From: Musa acuminata AAA Group
Lineage: Eukaryota > Streptophyta > Magnoliopsida > Zingiberales > Musaceae
Assembly: GCF_036884655.1 (NCBI RefSeq)
Contig: NC_088338.1
Location: 782,001 to 846,000, forward strand
Length of the DNA stretch: 64,000 nucleotides
Reading direction: 5' to 3'
Of the stretch, positions 1-25,966 are shown one piece after another (position 1 is the first letter of the stretch; every line of letters begins with the position of its first letter). The position numbers were made by a program, and so were the translations under genes. The notes beneath the pieces are model-generated. The model was not told the origin of the DNA. It saw only the letters and a program-made list of their open reading frames with translations, and made no database searches.

Positions 1-10
1 GGGAATCGTC

Positions 11-14929
<14,919 letters not shown>

Positions 14930-16904
14930 GCAAATTTCTAACTGTAAGCATGAATTATCAAATGAAAAATAAAGCATGGTATGATTCAATGCAGCCACTT
15001 TGTTGTCCTTCAAGAAAACCTTGCTAGAATTCTTCTCATATTTTGTTTGGATCTCAATATGTTAAATAAGATTGCATTGTTGAACTCTGCTATGATGCAC
15101 ATTCATGTTTCCAAGTATTGTTGATGCTTCGGTCACAACATTCCACCTGGGAAAGCCATAAAGACCAAATATTATATATCAAAACAGATGTCGCAGTGCT
15201 ATGGCCACGATATATGTTCTTCATGACAAGAATTAAAATATTGTTTAACTCTTAGGTAACGTATATTTCGTTGTGTTAAGACCCAGAAAAGATTAATTTT
15301 TGAAATATGTTTCAATACATTTGAATTTTTTTTTAAAACTCTTTTTTAATCCTTTTTAAATATGACATTGGATACATATTTTTATGAAATCTAAATAATA
15401 TAAATCAGTAAATGTTTGTAACATAACAAATAATAATTTGAATCATATATCCCTTAAAAAATTAGATTTGCCACACATGTTATTAGGGTTAGCCACCACT
15501 AATTAATCACTCTTATTACGATATTATATTTCAATCCTTTTACTCTTGTAATAGGCCTTTCCTTCTCTTCTACTCTTGAAAAAAGTAATTTGTCGAGAGC
15601 CTAAACGAGGTAAAAATCAAAGTTGGAAACACAACTTTGGAAGAGAAAGAAAACGGCAAATTTTCCTTCAATAAAAAGAGCAAAAACACCACCACCACTT
15701 TGGATGCCCAACAATACCATGTTTGGCTGTCAACCCAGACGAAATATTTACTCCCCTCCTGCTTCCTTCCTTCCTTCCTTCCTTCATACACACATATCCC
15801 ATATGCATATAAAATCCATTCAAATTGCGTGTTCTTATTCACTTGGCAGAGGGTACCGCTGCGGTTGGGCTCATAAATGCGTCCTCAAACCGGATCAAAT
15901 GGGACGCCCTGTGGATGCCTCGAATTAATCTCCGGCGCAGTTCATTAAAGGGAGGTGCATCAGATGCGGGCCACAGCAATCGATTTGGATCGAGAGCTCA
16001 AGCGGATGCGCCGAGACTTGCGTCTCATCAGATGCCGAGACTTAATCGCTTTGCCTGCCACAATAAATGGAGCCTTTAATCTGCCAAGATAAAAGAGGGG
16101 CATGTGAGTGAAGTACGCCGGTAAAGTTATGGAGTCAATAAATAGCATCCGAGACTTGGTCGCCATTGCCACAGTGATTTACTTAAGGGGTACTGTTCTC
16201 TTACCCTCGCAAGCACATGGCCGTTCAGTTCGTCCAGTGGTCGGTGTTTGTGCCGTCCGTGACGAAACAGAGCCGTGGCAGGGAACGATGGCCCTTTCCA
16301 GTTCATTTCAGAGAGCAGTGGATGCTGGACGAGGTTGGGTGCATCCTCCTCTGTCCTACCATACCAATCGTCTCTCTCATTCATGATCTTTAATTCATTG
16401 GTGGTTCGGTGGTGGAGGGTCCGAATCGGCTTAGATTCTAATCAGACAGATTGTCTGATGATGATGATGATGATGCAACTCCATTTACTTAGTACAAATT
16501 CGCATAGTTAAATAGAATGTGCTTGATTAATTATCCGAGATTGATGGTTTTAGATTCTAATTGTCAACTTTTATGGCTCTCGAGTAGCATTGATAGTTTG
16601 ATTGTGTACCTTTCTTTTAATTTCGGCTTAAAAACTTTCCATTCGATCCTATGGTCTGACGATGAAAAAAATATTTATCTGGGTAGCACAAGATGGATAA
16701 GATCCCTATCAATAATTGAACTCACATGCACATCAACCCAATCTAAAATGTTTTAAAAATATTCTAGCTATATCGTAAAATATTATTTATACACGGGAAG
16801 ACTAACATGAGAAGAACTCAAGAAAAAATCAATGAGACACTATGATGAAAAGTAGAGTAGAGAGCACCGATATAAATTTGGGCAATTTGTTATGATTGAA
16901 CTAA
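14930..16904. other. Intergenic region, no supported gene
   Basis: Follows the glutathione reductase stop. It starts AT-rich and becomes more GC-balanced from about 15,830 to 16,420. A short CTTC run lies at about 15772-15785 and a GAT run at 16456-16475. Open frames up to about 100 residues exist in several overlapping frames, but none shows a recognisable domain or splice partner. Confidence 0.6.
14968..14973 (+). terminator. Possible polyadenylation signal of glutathione reductase
   Basis: A canonical AATAAA hexamer lies 39 bp after the glutathione reductase stop codon. Plant signals are degenerate, so this is only a plausible site. Confidence 0.4.
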
Positions 16905-17623
16905 TTAAGGTGCAACCAAAAGCTTACAATGTAGACTTTGATCATAAAGGTATGGATTCTGATGACGATGCTGGACCTATCATACATACAGTGCATACAT
17001 TAGCCGGCTACTTTAATCTGTAAACTATGAAAGTTGGAGAAACTTTGGAATATCAACATGTTACAGTTTTGATTGATATTGGTAGCATTAACAATTTTAT
17101 GGATAGTAAGGTTGTCGATTGATTGGCCTACCACATTGAAGACTATAACAAATTTAAAGTAAAGATCGTCGATGGGCAAATTTTAACCTGTGATAGTAAG
17201 TGCCCAAAGATTAAGCTGGCTTTGCAAGGCCAAGAATCGCTTATGAACTTCTTTTTGCTACCTTGGAAGACTTTCAAGTGGTGCTTAGAATTGAATGACT
17301 ATCAATTTTGGGTGATGTTTCATGAAATTTTTTTAAATTAATTATAAAGTTTTTAATTAATGAAAAATAGGTAAACCTAAAGAGAAGACGTGGAAGTAAG
17401 GTCACAACTGTCACTAGTCATCAGATGGAGATGGTTTTCAGAAGACTACAATACCAAAAGATCAACCTATTGCTTACACTATCAAGAAGTAAAGACCGTA
17501 CTTACTCGATCAACTGGTTGTGATGTGTCATAGATACCTCGTGACTAAAATGCTGAAAGAGAAACTCCCCGAGTTTGATGCTACTCAGCCTTGAGGACAA
17601 GGCTGATTTAAAGAGGGAGGAAT
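16905..17623 (+). mobile_element. Internally deleted Ty3/Gypsy retrotransposon fragment
   Basis: Translation over about 16960-17110 reads like the Gypsy segment just before and into the aspartic protease: a HTLAGYFN stretch, then VLIDIGSINNFMDSKVV. The protease D-T/S-G triad has become D-I-G. Downstream, without reverse transcriptase or integrase between, comes the typical pol C-terminus (KLPEFDA, then LEDKADLKRE with a frame break). A purine-rich tract AAAGAGGGAGGAAT at 17610-17623 is the likely polypurine tract. In-frame stops and the missing RT/RNase H/integrase show an inactive, deleted copy. Confidence 0.72.
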
Positions 17624-18000
17624 TGTTATGACCCTTTTATTTTCTGAGCTTTTGAATAATATTTATTGAGTCTATTTAGTTCAGTTAGAGTCGGGTAGAA
17701 ATTTATTTAATATTTATTTATAAATAGTAATGCAATCAATGAAATAATCATTTCTTTTCGACAGACAATAAAATATTATTCAATCTTTTTACAAACCCTA
17801 GGAAGTCGATCCCCTCGAAGTGATCAAGAAGGTTGATCCTCTCGAAGTGATCATTTCCTTTTCTCCACTTTCTTCCATGATAAAACCCTAAGGTCTTATC
17901 AACGAGGTTTGTACCAATCAATAATAATGGAAATCTGATTATTACTGACCTGTACTAATCGGATTTCGATTGTAACATATCAAGGGCTAAGATTGCCCTA
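17624..18000 (+). repeat. Probable 3' LTR of the Gypsy fragment (right end unresolved)
   Basis: Sequence beginning TGTTATGACCC follows directly after the polypurine tract, the expected place and start (TG) of a 3' LTR. No matching 5' LTR is visible upstream and the right end (CA plus target duplication) could not be fixed; 18000 is a rough limit. Confidence 0.5.
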
Positions 18001-19945
18001 TTTCAAATGATTAATTTGACTATTTGAATAATAAAAAAATTAAATCCTCTCTCAACCCATTTCACTCTTTTAATCGAGTTAGATTGCTCATGGAACTAAA
18101 GATACCCAACCGTCATGGTCGTCCATTAATCATACAAAAACAAAGGCAAAGGGGAAGATAGTGACATCAGTCGCACGTCAAGTAGTTGATGGTCTCGTCT
18201 ATACAAATTGAGGGTGGTGCATGGATCGAGGAATAATATTTTATATGTGCCACCCAAGATTTAAATCGTGGAACTCGACGAGACATTAGTAAGTTTATAT
18301 ACAAAACAGGATGGAAAAGGCAGCGAATGATTTCGAGCAGATGTGACAAAGCATACATGATGTAGGCATAGAGCGAAGTTATCATATTCACAATCATCGT
18401 ATTATGAAATTTTTTATAATCAATAGTAGTACAATAATAATTAGTCATTCTTCTCAGAGAAATAACACAGATGATCGATCTTTTAATAGAAGTTATAGAT
18501 TAGTGGTGAAAGTAGAAGTTTTGACGTTTTCTATGCTCCGCACAAATATTTAACTTAATTGTCCTTGCCTAAGGAGCTACCTCGAGCACATATGGTTCAG
18601 GACAATCAGACTATGACCATCACTACATAGATGCATCAATGACATACAATGTATTAGTATAATATGTTATGGGATTAATTTTAGGAATGGGTCCGATAAA
18701 CATATCAAATTGATATACATAAGACTAAGGACAATGATTTACCATTGTTGAATTTCATTATTTTCTTTTTTTTTGTAAAACCATCTTTATCTATCGATTA
18801 ATTACTTGATTCATTTGAGACTTAAAGTTTAAATTATTTAAAAATAATTTAAAGTTTTTAATTATTTCTTTATAAATAATTCAATATTAACTAAATGACT
18901 ATTTGAAACATACCACAAAATTACTTTTAAAATTAAAAAAGATGTCACTATTCTTCGCTAATTTAGATTATTTTTATTAAAATTATACTAAATTTTTATT
19001 TATTTTTAACTTAAAAATTATAATATTTTTTTATTTTGAAAAAAATTAAAATATTTTCAATAATTTTACCGTATTGTCGATACACCCTATTATACTGACA
19101 TACGATATAGCTCGGTACATCTCGATACCGTATTAATAATCTATTAATACATCAATACAAAATAGTAAAGCGAACGTTGGGTTCTAACTATTACCAACAT
19201 TTCCCATTTTCCATTACCTTGCGAGTTCAAATCCTCCTCTTGAAACTTTTTACACCACAATCAACCATACTTTGGATTCGTAAATTTTGAAAGTATCTAA
19301 CTAGCTTAAGTATTGTTAGCTCCGCTTTCATAATCTATCACTTGATAAAACATATGAATCCAATTATAAATGTTTTATTATTCATGAATCGCCTGCATTA
19401 TAAGTATGTATATGCAATTAAATTCATGCATGCTATTTATCTCAAACAAAATGACATCCCTTAATGGCCTACCACAGATATCTAATTTGAGGCAACCATT
19501 TGACTTAGGGATGACAAATCTAAACTGGAAACCCTTCAACAACTGAATTATTATCTGATTTATTGCGGTGCCATTAGAGAGGCTTCCATTAAAGGTTCAA
19601 AATTTAGGGCCCTTGATGTGATGTGCAGCTCAGCTCCCCCTCATTGTTGTTGTTGACTACAGATGAACACTCAAGTTTCAAACAGGTGGGCCATTTTCCA
19701 TTTAATGAGAATTAATGTGCATGAGGCAGGAATAGTACCAAGCTTTCAGAATTTATGTTTATATTTATATGACTACAATAAATATTGTGTTCTAGCTTGG
19801 GTACATAAATTTCTTTATATAAGAGTACTCATGCTTGCTAATTTCCCACTTTGTGCCTTATACATGATAAAAACATGTTTAAGTATAATTTATACTCCCA
19901 AAAAAATATTTATTTATTTATGTGCTTTGCATTGTTGCCAACTAA

Positions 19946-20036
<91 letters not shown>

Positions 20037-21453
20037 TGCTACAGCTTTAAATGCTAATCCACATTAATTTCAGAGTGCGCTATTTTGAATGATACCATGT
20101 TGTATGTCTTTTACCATGTTCAGTCATATCACATCAATAAATGCTACTACTTGGTGTTGCTACAATTGAGCTTCTAGTCTATCTCTACAAGTAACTCAAA
20201 CCTTGATCACTTAGAGCGGGAAGAATGATATTGAATTGGATTGATATTTCTAATCATGCATCTATATAAGTGGAGTTGCTTTCTTGACTCCAATCCATGT
20301 TAATTTTGAACCATACCATATGCATAAATAAATCTCTCTCTATGGCTTTGAGCTTATTGAGACTCCAACTTTGTTTCCTTGCAAGCAAAGGTTTTTCTTT
20401 TTTTCTTGTTTTTGCTTGAATTCATATTAATTTTGAAAAACTAATTTGGATCGTATTATGTGTTTTACCACATTTAATCAGATCGATGAAAATAAATGAA
20501 TCTAATTAATATTTTGATTTGTGCAGAGAGAGATCCATAGTATACGATCTTCCTTTAACGAGTAAAGATTATTTCCGTGACTCGAATCCAAGATCATTTA
20601 GATATGAAAAGGACAATGATTCGCCTTCCTTTTGTATCATCGTCATCATGCATCGAATGCCAAACTAATTCAGCACCACACAGGACCACTCACCTGTTGC
20701 TTGTTGTTGTTACCTTTGGCTCGTCAAGAATTCACTGTCCCACGAGTGCTACTCTCAGTTGATTTCAAGTAACGAGAGGGGTGTGTGTCCGAGTATTACT
20801 CACCATTACCATCAGGTTATATTCTCTGCCTGCGTAGTAGCACAGCATTGGGGTGGGTTGAAGAAGGTGAGTGAGATCCACTAAGTCGGATGGGTGTAAA
20901 GATGTAATGTCTGGTGTTGCCAAATGGGTGTAAAGATGTAATGGACGGGGCTGTGAAAGCATCGAGGACATGCACATGCCATTGAATTCAAGAGGTGGGG
21001 GGGTGGGTGTCCTCTTCCTTCCAGGTTGGTCCATTATAGCATGACACTGTTGGTTCTGATGCCAGAGGCAAGCCATGAATGAATCCAGCGAAACACTAAC
21101 GATGGTGTGTGTGTGTGTGATAACAGTCTTCTCTCTCTCTCTCTCTGTCTCTCTCTCTCTCCTTCATTCATCACTGTAGGCAGGCAGGCAGGCAGGCAAT
21201 GGCAGATTATGAAGCTCATCTATCAGTCCCAAAACATTAAGGAAAGAAGCCATTACAAACATGTTCACTACTCTTTTATTCGAATGGTCTAAAATCAGGT
21301 AACAACATAAAAATTGACAGAAGACAACACAAAGAGGAAGAGGAAGAGGAAGAGGATCGATCCCATTACATATTAGCATAAAAAATCATCATCATCATCA
21401 TCAAGCTTGGAGGAAGCAAAGGAAGACAACACAGGAGGAGGATTCTTACTTTC
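18001..21453. other. AT-rich intergenic region with simple repeats
   Basis: No supported gene. It holds a remote TACCG-type repeat relative at about 19070-19178, a long (AT)n run at 19949-20034, and a 3' flank of the KCS gene with several short simple repeats (GT at about 21104-21119, CT at about 21130-21161, GGCA at 21179-21198, GAAGAG at about 21332-21356). A 21-bp motif GGGTGTAAAGATGTAATG is repeated near 20890-20945. Confidence 0.6.
19949..20034. repeat. (AT)n microsatellite, about 43 copies
   Basis: An uninterrupted AT dinucleotide run of 86 bp. It creates artificial open frames of alternating Tyr/Ile, which are not genes. Likely length-polymorphic. Confidence 0.98.
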
Positions 21454-22815
21454 TTACTCATTACTATTGACCCACCCATACTTTTCCATGTACGGGTTGA
21501 CTAGGGTTTCTGGTGGGTAGCCATGGATGCAGTCCTCCCAAACGCCCTCGTCCTGCAAGTCCCTGCTCACCTCCCACATGCAACTGTTGCACTTGAACCC
21601 TGCGCCGAAGGTGACCATCAGTAGCCGGTCCCTTTTCTTCAGCCTCTTCTTGGCCTCCATGTAGGCCAGCACGTACCACAGGCTGCTGGCCGACGTGTTC
21701 CCCCACCGGTGCAGCGTCATCCTCGCTGGCTCCAGGTCGTAGTTGGACAGCCCCAGGCTCCTTCCTACACCTTCGATCACCGCCGACCCCCCCGGGTGGA
21801 GGCAGAAGTGGTCGACGCCAGCTTTGAAGTTCACCCTGGCCGCCGCCGCTGCTGCGTCCGCCTTGGAACGCCGCAGCCTCTGCCGCGCGGCCCGGGCGGC
21901 GTAGAGGATGAGCTCCCTCACGGGCAGCACCTTCGGCAGCAGCCGCTGGAGGTTCTCCGAGAAGGCGCGCACTGCCGCCTTGGGGAGGTCCCTGCCGAGG
22001 TAGAAGCCGACGAGGCCGCCGTCGTCCTCCTTCTGGGCCGCGCAGTTGTGGGCGTCGTTGTTCGCTCCGATGTGCGTTCGAACCAGGCACTTCAAACTCA
22101 TCTTGGCCCGGTGCTGCAGCGACGGGTCGTTAGAGAGCAGCATGGAGCAGCCGCCGGAACGGAAGAGGCAGTTCCCGAGCATCATGGACTTGTCGCTGCC
22201 GCAGTACCAGTTGGGGCCGATGGACTCGGACGCCACGACGACGGCGAGCGTCCTCCCCCGCGTCTTGAAGATGCTGTTGACGAGGTCGACGGCGATGAGG
22301 CTGGCGCTGCACCCCATCCCCGACAGGTTGAACACCTTAACGTCCTCCCGCATCTTGTACCTGCGGACGATCCTGGACGCCAGGGAGGGCGCCGGGGAGA
22401 ACATGGACACGTTGACCACCAGCACGTCGATGTCCTCAGGGGAGAAGCCGGTCTTGCGGAAGAGCTCGTCGAGGGTGGTGTTCATGAAGTCGTCCATCTC
22501 CGACAAGCCGTCGTCGTGGGTCGGGCACTCCTCGCGGCCTTCCACGATGTTCCTGGGGCCGTAGGTGTCCTCGCCGATGCCGGAGTTGACGATGACCTTG
22601 AGGAGGAACTTGTACTCGGGGAACCCCAGCCTCTTGTTCCTCTCGACAATGTCGCCGCTGAGCTCGGTCGAGATCTTGCGGTCGTCCGACGCCTTGAAGC
22701 ACACGTATTCAAGGAGGTAGCAGTTGCGGTATCTCCACCGGCCGAAGACGACCCATAAAAGAGACGAGAAAGAGCAGAGCAGGAGGACCATGGAGAACAG
22801 TTGCAGGATCTCCAT
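21454..22815 (-). CDS. KCS: 3-ketoacyl-CoA synthase (very-long-chain fatty acid elongase condensing enzyme)
   Basis: Catalyses the first, rate-limiting step of ER fatty acid elongation: condensing acyl-CoA with malonyl-CoA for waxes, suberin or sphingolipids. It is a single exon of 453 residues. A hydrophobic segment at residues 5-25 is the likely membrane anchor; only one clear segment is seen, where many family members have two. The FAE1/type-III polyketide synthase-like domain follows. The active-site Cys169 is in NLSGMGCSAS, His340 in HPGG, and Asn373 in RWGNTSASSLWY; the spacing fits the Cys-His-Asn triad. ESIGPNWYCG and FGAGFKCNSCMWE are family signatures. The short N-terminus recalls the KCS3/KCS12/KCS19-like subgroup, an inference. 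The gene is strongly GC-rich. Downstream of the TAA are several simple repeats. The start is the first ATG of the frame and opens the hydrophobic anchor. Confidence 0.95.
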   Translation of the reverse strand: MEILQLFSMVLLLCSFSSLLWVVFGRWRYRNCYLLEYVCFKASDDRKISTELSGDIVERNKRLGFPEYKFLLKVIVNSGIGEDTYGPRNIVEGREECPTHDDGLSEMDDFMNTTLDELFRKTGFSPEDIDVLVVNVSMFSPAPSLASRIVRRYKMREDVKVFNLSGMGCSASLIAVDLVNSIFKTRGRTLAVVVASESIGPNWYCGSDKSMMLGNCLFRSGGCSMLLSNDPSLQHRAKMSLKCLVRTHIGANNDAHNCAAQKEDDGGLVGFYLGRDLPKAAVRAFSENLQRLLPKVLPVRELILYAARAARQRLRRSKADAAAAAARVNFKAGVDHFCLHPGGSAVIEGVGRSLGLSNYDLEPARMTLHRWGNTSASSLWYVLAYMEAKKRLKKRDRLLMVTFGAGFKCNSCMWEVSRDLQDEGVWEDCIHGYPPETLVNPYMEKYGWVNSNE

Positions 22816-22878
22816 GGGATGGTGCTTCTGCTCCTCTTCGTTTCCCTTTTCTGATGCAAGGAGACTGAATGCAGTCGT

Positions 22879-22930
22879 CTTCTTCTTCTTCTTCTTCTTC
22901 TTCTTCTTCTTCTTCTTCTTCTTCTTCTTC
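22879..22930 (-). repeat. (GAA)n microsatellite just upstream of the KCS start codon
   Basis: About 17 CTT units on the plus strand, reading GAA on the KCS sense strand, about 64 bp upstream of the ATG. It probably lies in the 5' leader or core promoter of the KCS gene. Confidence 0.9.
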
Positions 22931-24239
22931 TACTTCTTATCTCACATTCACTTCCTACTCTACTGCTTTGGGTCCATAACAGGAAGGAAGGAAGGATAGT
23001 GAGAGAGTAATTTATGCAGTGAAATAGGTTGAGGAGAGCCGCTTTTAATGCGTTCTCTTCGCTTCCAACCGCCCACCGAAAATGTCCCTTGGTGTTACGA
23101 GATTGTCATGCTGGAAACCCTAACAAGGGAGAGGGAGAGAGAGAGAGAGAGAGAGAGAGGTGTGGAGGGGACCTCCTCCTACATGGAGTTCTTTCGCTTT
23201 AAGCGCGTTGAGTTTACTTGCGGAGAACCTCAACATCCAACCAACAATGCCCACTCATTACAATCTTGAGTAAATGCTCTCTCTCTCTCTCTCTCTCTCT
23301 CTCCCCCTTGTGGAATCCACCTCTCCTTTCTCTGCTTCCAACACAATATAGCAATCAAGGATACATCCTGTCATTCATAGCATCATACGAATCTACTTTT
23401 ATGATTATTTTCTATACCAAAATATTTATTTAATAATGACATATCAGATCTACTTATTACAGCTCATGGATTAAAACATCAACATAGTGTTAGTACATCC
23501 AACCTGTTCTTTATCACATCAACTTGTTAAGATTGAGGATTCAAAACTTTACTGGATGTATCTTATTAATGAAGGTGTCAATTGATAACAGAGTATTTAA
23601 GAAGAAGAAGAAGAAAAAAAAAAAAAAAAAAAAAGGTGATGATAAAGTTTTTCTCACAATCTTTATACAATATTTTAGTGCATATATGAACATGAAAAAA
23701 GTTCAATTATCTTTTTTTAATATAATATGACCAGTAAATCTTTGATCATTTCTTTTTTTCACTATATTATGTAAAAAACAAATTATATATTATAATATAA
23801 ATTATCTATTTTTAATTTTAAATTATATATTTTAAATTATTATTTAAAATATCTACATCATATTTTGCTTTAAATATTTTAAAATAATTATAAATTATTT
23901 TTAAATCATCTGACACTATTCATAGGGCCTTCATTTCAAAATCAATAATTACAAATAATAATCTCTTTATTATTTGTAATTATGTCCCATCTCCTCCACC
24001 GACTCCATCACCTTCTTCCTCTCCTCACCCTCACTCCCAAGCTACCTCCTCCTCCACTTCCACTGTCGACTCCTACCAATCTTCGCCTCCTCCTTCATCC
24101 ATCTCCCTCAACCCCCTCATCTCATCCTCCTCCTCCACTTTATCCTTCTATTCTTTCTCCCTCCACTCCTTTTTTTTTTTTTTTGCTTTCGCCTCATCAT
24201 AATTTACTTAGAAAATTCGTTATACTTATTCACATAACA

Positions 24240-24620
24240 TATTAAATATATATTATTTTGATATAAAATTATCTTCAATTTATCATAAAACTAAAAAACT
24301 TAAGTTATTTTTTTAAATATATCAATTTTTATATAAAATTATTTTAAATTCTTACGATTGGGTTATACTTGAATTACATTTGGGTTACACTTAGAGTCAC
24401 ACTAATTCATATAATATATATTAGTTTTTATATAAAATTATCTTAAAACCATCGTAAGACTAAAAAACTCGAGTTATACTTAAAAATATATTAATTTATT
24501 TATAAAATTATCTTAAATTATCTAAAAAAGTTATTATACTTGAGTTACACGAATTCATAGAATATGTTATAAAATATATTATTTTTATATTAAATTATCC
24601 TAAATTTATCATAAAGTTAA
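24240..24620. repeat. Diverged AT-rich tandem array
   Basis: Segments built on the theme TATAAAATTATCTTAAAT... followed by ACTAAAAAACT(C/T)(G/A)AGTTAT and TTGAGTTACAC recur about three to four times with heavy divergence. Unit length is roughly 100-130 bp. No coding sense. Confidence 0.5.
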
Positions 24621-24709
24621 TCACAAAATCCTATATTTCATATATTGACTTAATCACACTCAAAATTAAAATAAGTTAAACTCGATATCTAACCTATTAT
24701 GACATGAGA

Positions 24710-24917
24710 CCAAAATATTTAAGCTGAAGTTAATAATAATACACTCATCAGACTCTTATTAAGGCAATTTTAATCCTATTTACTTTTGATGTGGGACTAA
24801 TCAGGAGTATTACTACCAAAATACTTGAGCTGAAGTTAATAGTAATACACTCAAGACCCTTATAAGTCAATCTTAATCCTACCCACTTTCGATGTGGGAC
24901 TAATCAAGGGTGTTACA
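24710..24917. repeat. Two-copy tandem repeat containing GATGTGGGACTAATCA
   Basis: Copy 1 at 24710-24815 and copy 2 at 24816-24917 both start CCAAAATA(T/C)TT and end near GATGTGGGACTAATCA plus GGRGTRTTAC. The GATGTGGGAC motif is common near the ends of plant LTR and other small repeats, so this may be a remnant of such an element. Confidence 0.7.
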
Positions 24918-25435
24918 TAACCTATTTTAAAATTAATATTTTCTTAGATACTTTAAGAAAATTAATTATCTAAAAATTAATAATTATTTAAAAATATGAT
25001 TCCAAAAAAGTATATTATTTTTTTTTACTTTGGATAATTTTGAAATAAATTTATATAAAAATTAAATATATTTTTAATAGATTTTGTGAATGAATCTAAC
25101 TCGATTGCCATTTGAGTATAACTAGAATATTGTATATCCAACCTAACTTAACCCGAAGAGCTTCGATTTGACTCGAATTAAGATACCTCAATTGGATCGA
25201 ATTGGCCCATGCATCAATTGAACTTCAAACAATCCAATTCAAGGACATAATCAAGATTTTAAAAAAGATATATCCTAGTAAAAACCAAATATGTAGACGT
25301 CATCTTATATAAGTTTATTACTGTAGGTCTTTTTGGTTAATCAATTAAAAAAATTAACAATAGAATTTTAACATCCAACTAATAATAGACCGTTGTGTTA
25401 AGTACGTATTGAATTATTATATTATTTATCACTAG

Positions 25436-25961
25436 TGTTAGTGTAAACAACTTTATGTCGTGGTCTCGGGGTCGACGTGACTTGGTTGGGGTCCGAATGA
25501 CGAGGATCTGGTACGGTGTTCCTCGAGATTGCCCAGGCGACCGATCACGGTGGTCCGACTGGGACGTTGCGACGAGAGGAAAGCCTTTTCGCAACGCCGG
25601 GAAGAAGCAACCTCGTCCTTGCACCTGCACACAGGTCAGGTCGGAGGCTCGGCCCGACCCCTCCGACGATCGAGTTAGTGGATGTGGAGGGGGTTTGAAG
25701 TGAAGAAGTGCTCTCCCCCTCTCGTTTAGAACTCAGGGGTATTTATAGGGCAATTTAGTATTACCTGATGTGCCTGCCCGCGGGAGCAGGCTGGTGGCGT
25801 CTAACATGGGCGTTGGCATGGCGTGAAGAACCGCGCCTGAGTAGGCGTTAATGCGCCTCGGCCAGTGTTCCAGTTCGGTTGATCGAGTGTAGTTACGCCG
25901 ATCGAGGCGTAAGACGTCGGCTGACATCAGCCGAGTCTTATCATAATTACTATCCTCATCA
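25436..25961. mobile_element. Solo LTR of an LTR retrotransposon with 5-bp target duplication
   Basis: A 526-bp GC-rich island in AT-rich DNA. It starts TGTTAG and ends CATCA, giving the TG...CA ends of an LTR, and is flanked by exact ACTAG at 25431-25435 and 25962-25966. A TATA-like TATTTATAG at about 25740-25748 fits an LTR promoter. No internal domain or second LTR is present, so this is the product of LTR-LTR recombination. Open frames inside it are short and unrelated to known proteins. Confidence 0.82.
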
Positions 25962-25966
25962 ACTAG

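Larger units (their letters stand above)
23000..25430. other. AT-rich intergenic region with simple and tandem repeats
   Basis: No supported gene. It holds (GA)n at about 23130-23160 and (CT)n at about 23277-23303, both upstream of the KCS gene, a poly-A run at about 23608-23634, a poly-T run near 24170-24184, a pyrimidine-rich CTCC stretch at 23985-24180, a diverged AT-rich tandem array at 24240-24620 and a two-copy repeat at 24710-24917. Confidence 0.6.

Noticed and set aside
15825..16386. Overlapping open frames in a GC-balanced stretch after glutathione reductase
   Set aside because: Frames on both strands are of similar length, with no domain, codon bias or splice signals linking them.
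19205..19245. tRNA-like T-arm word GAGTTCAAATCCTC
   Set aside because: No matching acceptor stem, D-arm or anticodon arm could be built around it; probably chance or part of a decayed repeat.
19663..20067. Open frames ending in long Tyr-Ile repeats
   Set aside because: Produced by the (AT)n microsatellite; not a protein.
21709..22758. Long open frame (about 349 codons) on the plus strand opposite the KCS gene
   Set aside because: It is an antisense by-product of the GC-rich KCS codons; the product is a low-complexity Arg/Glu/Val-rich string with no domain, while the minus strand encodes an intact KCS.
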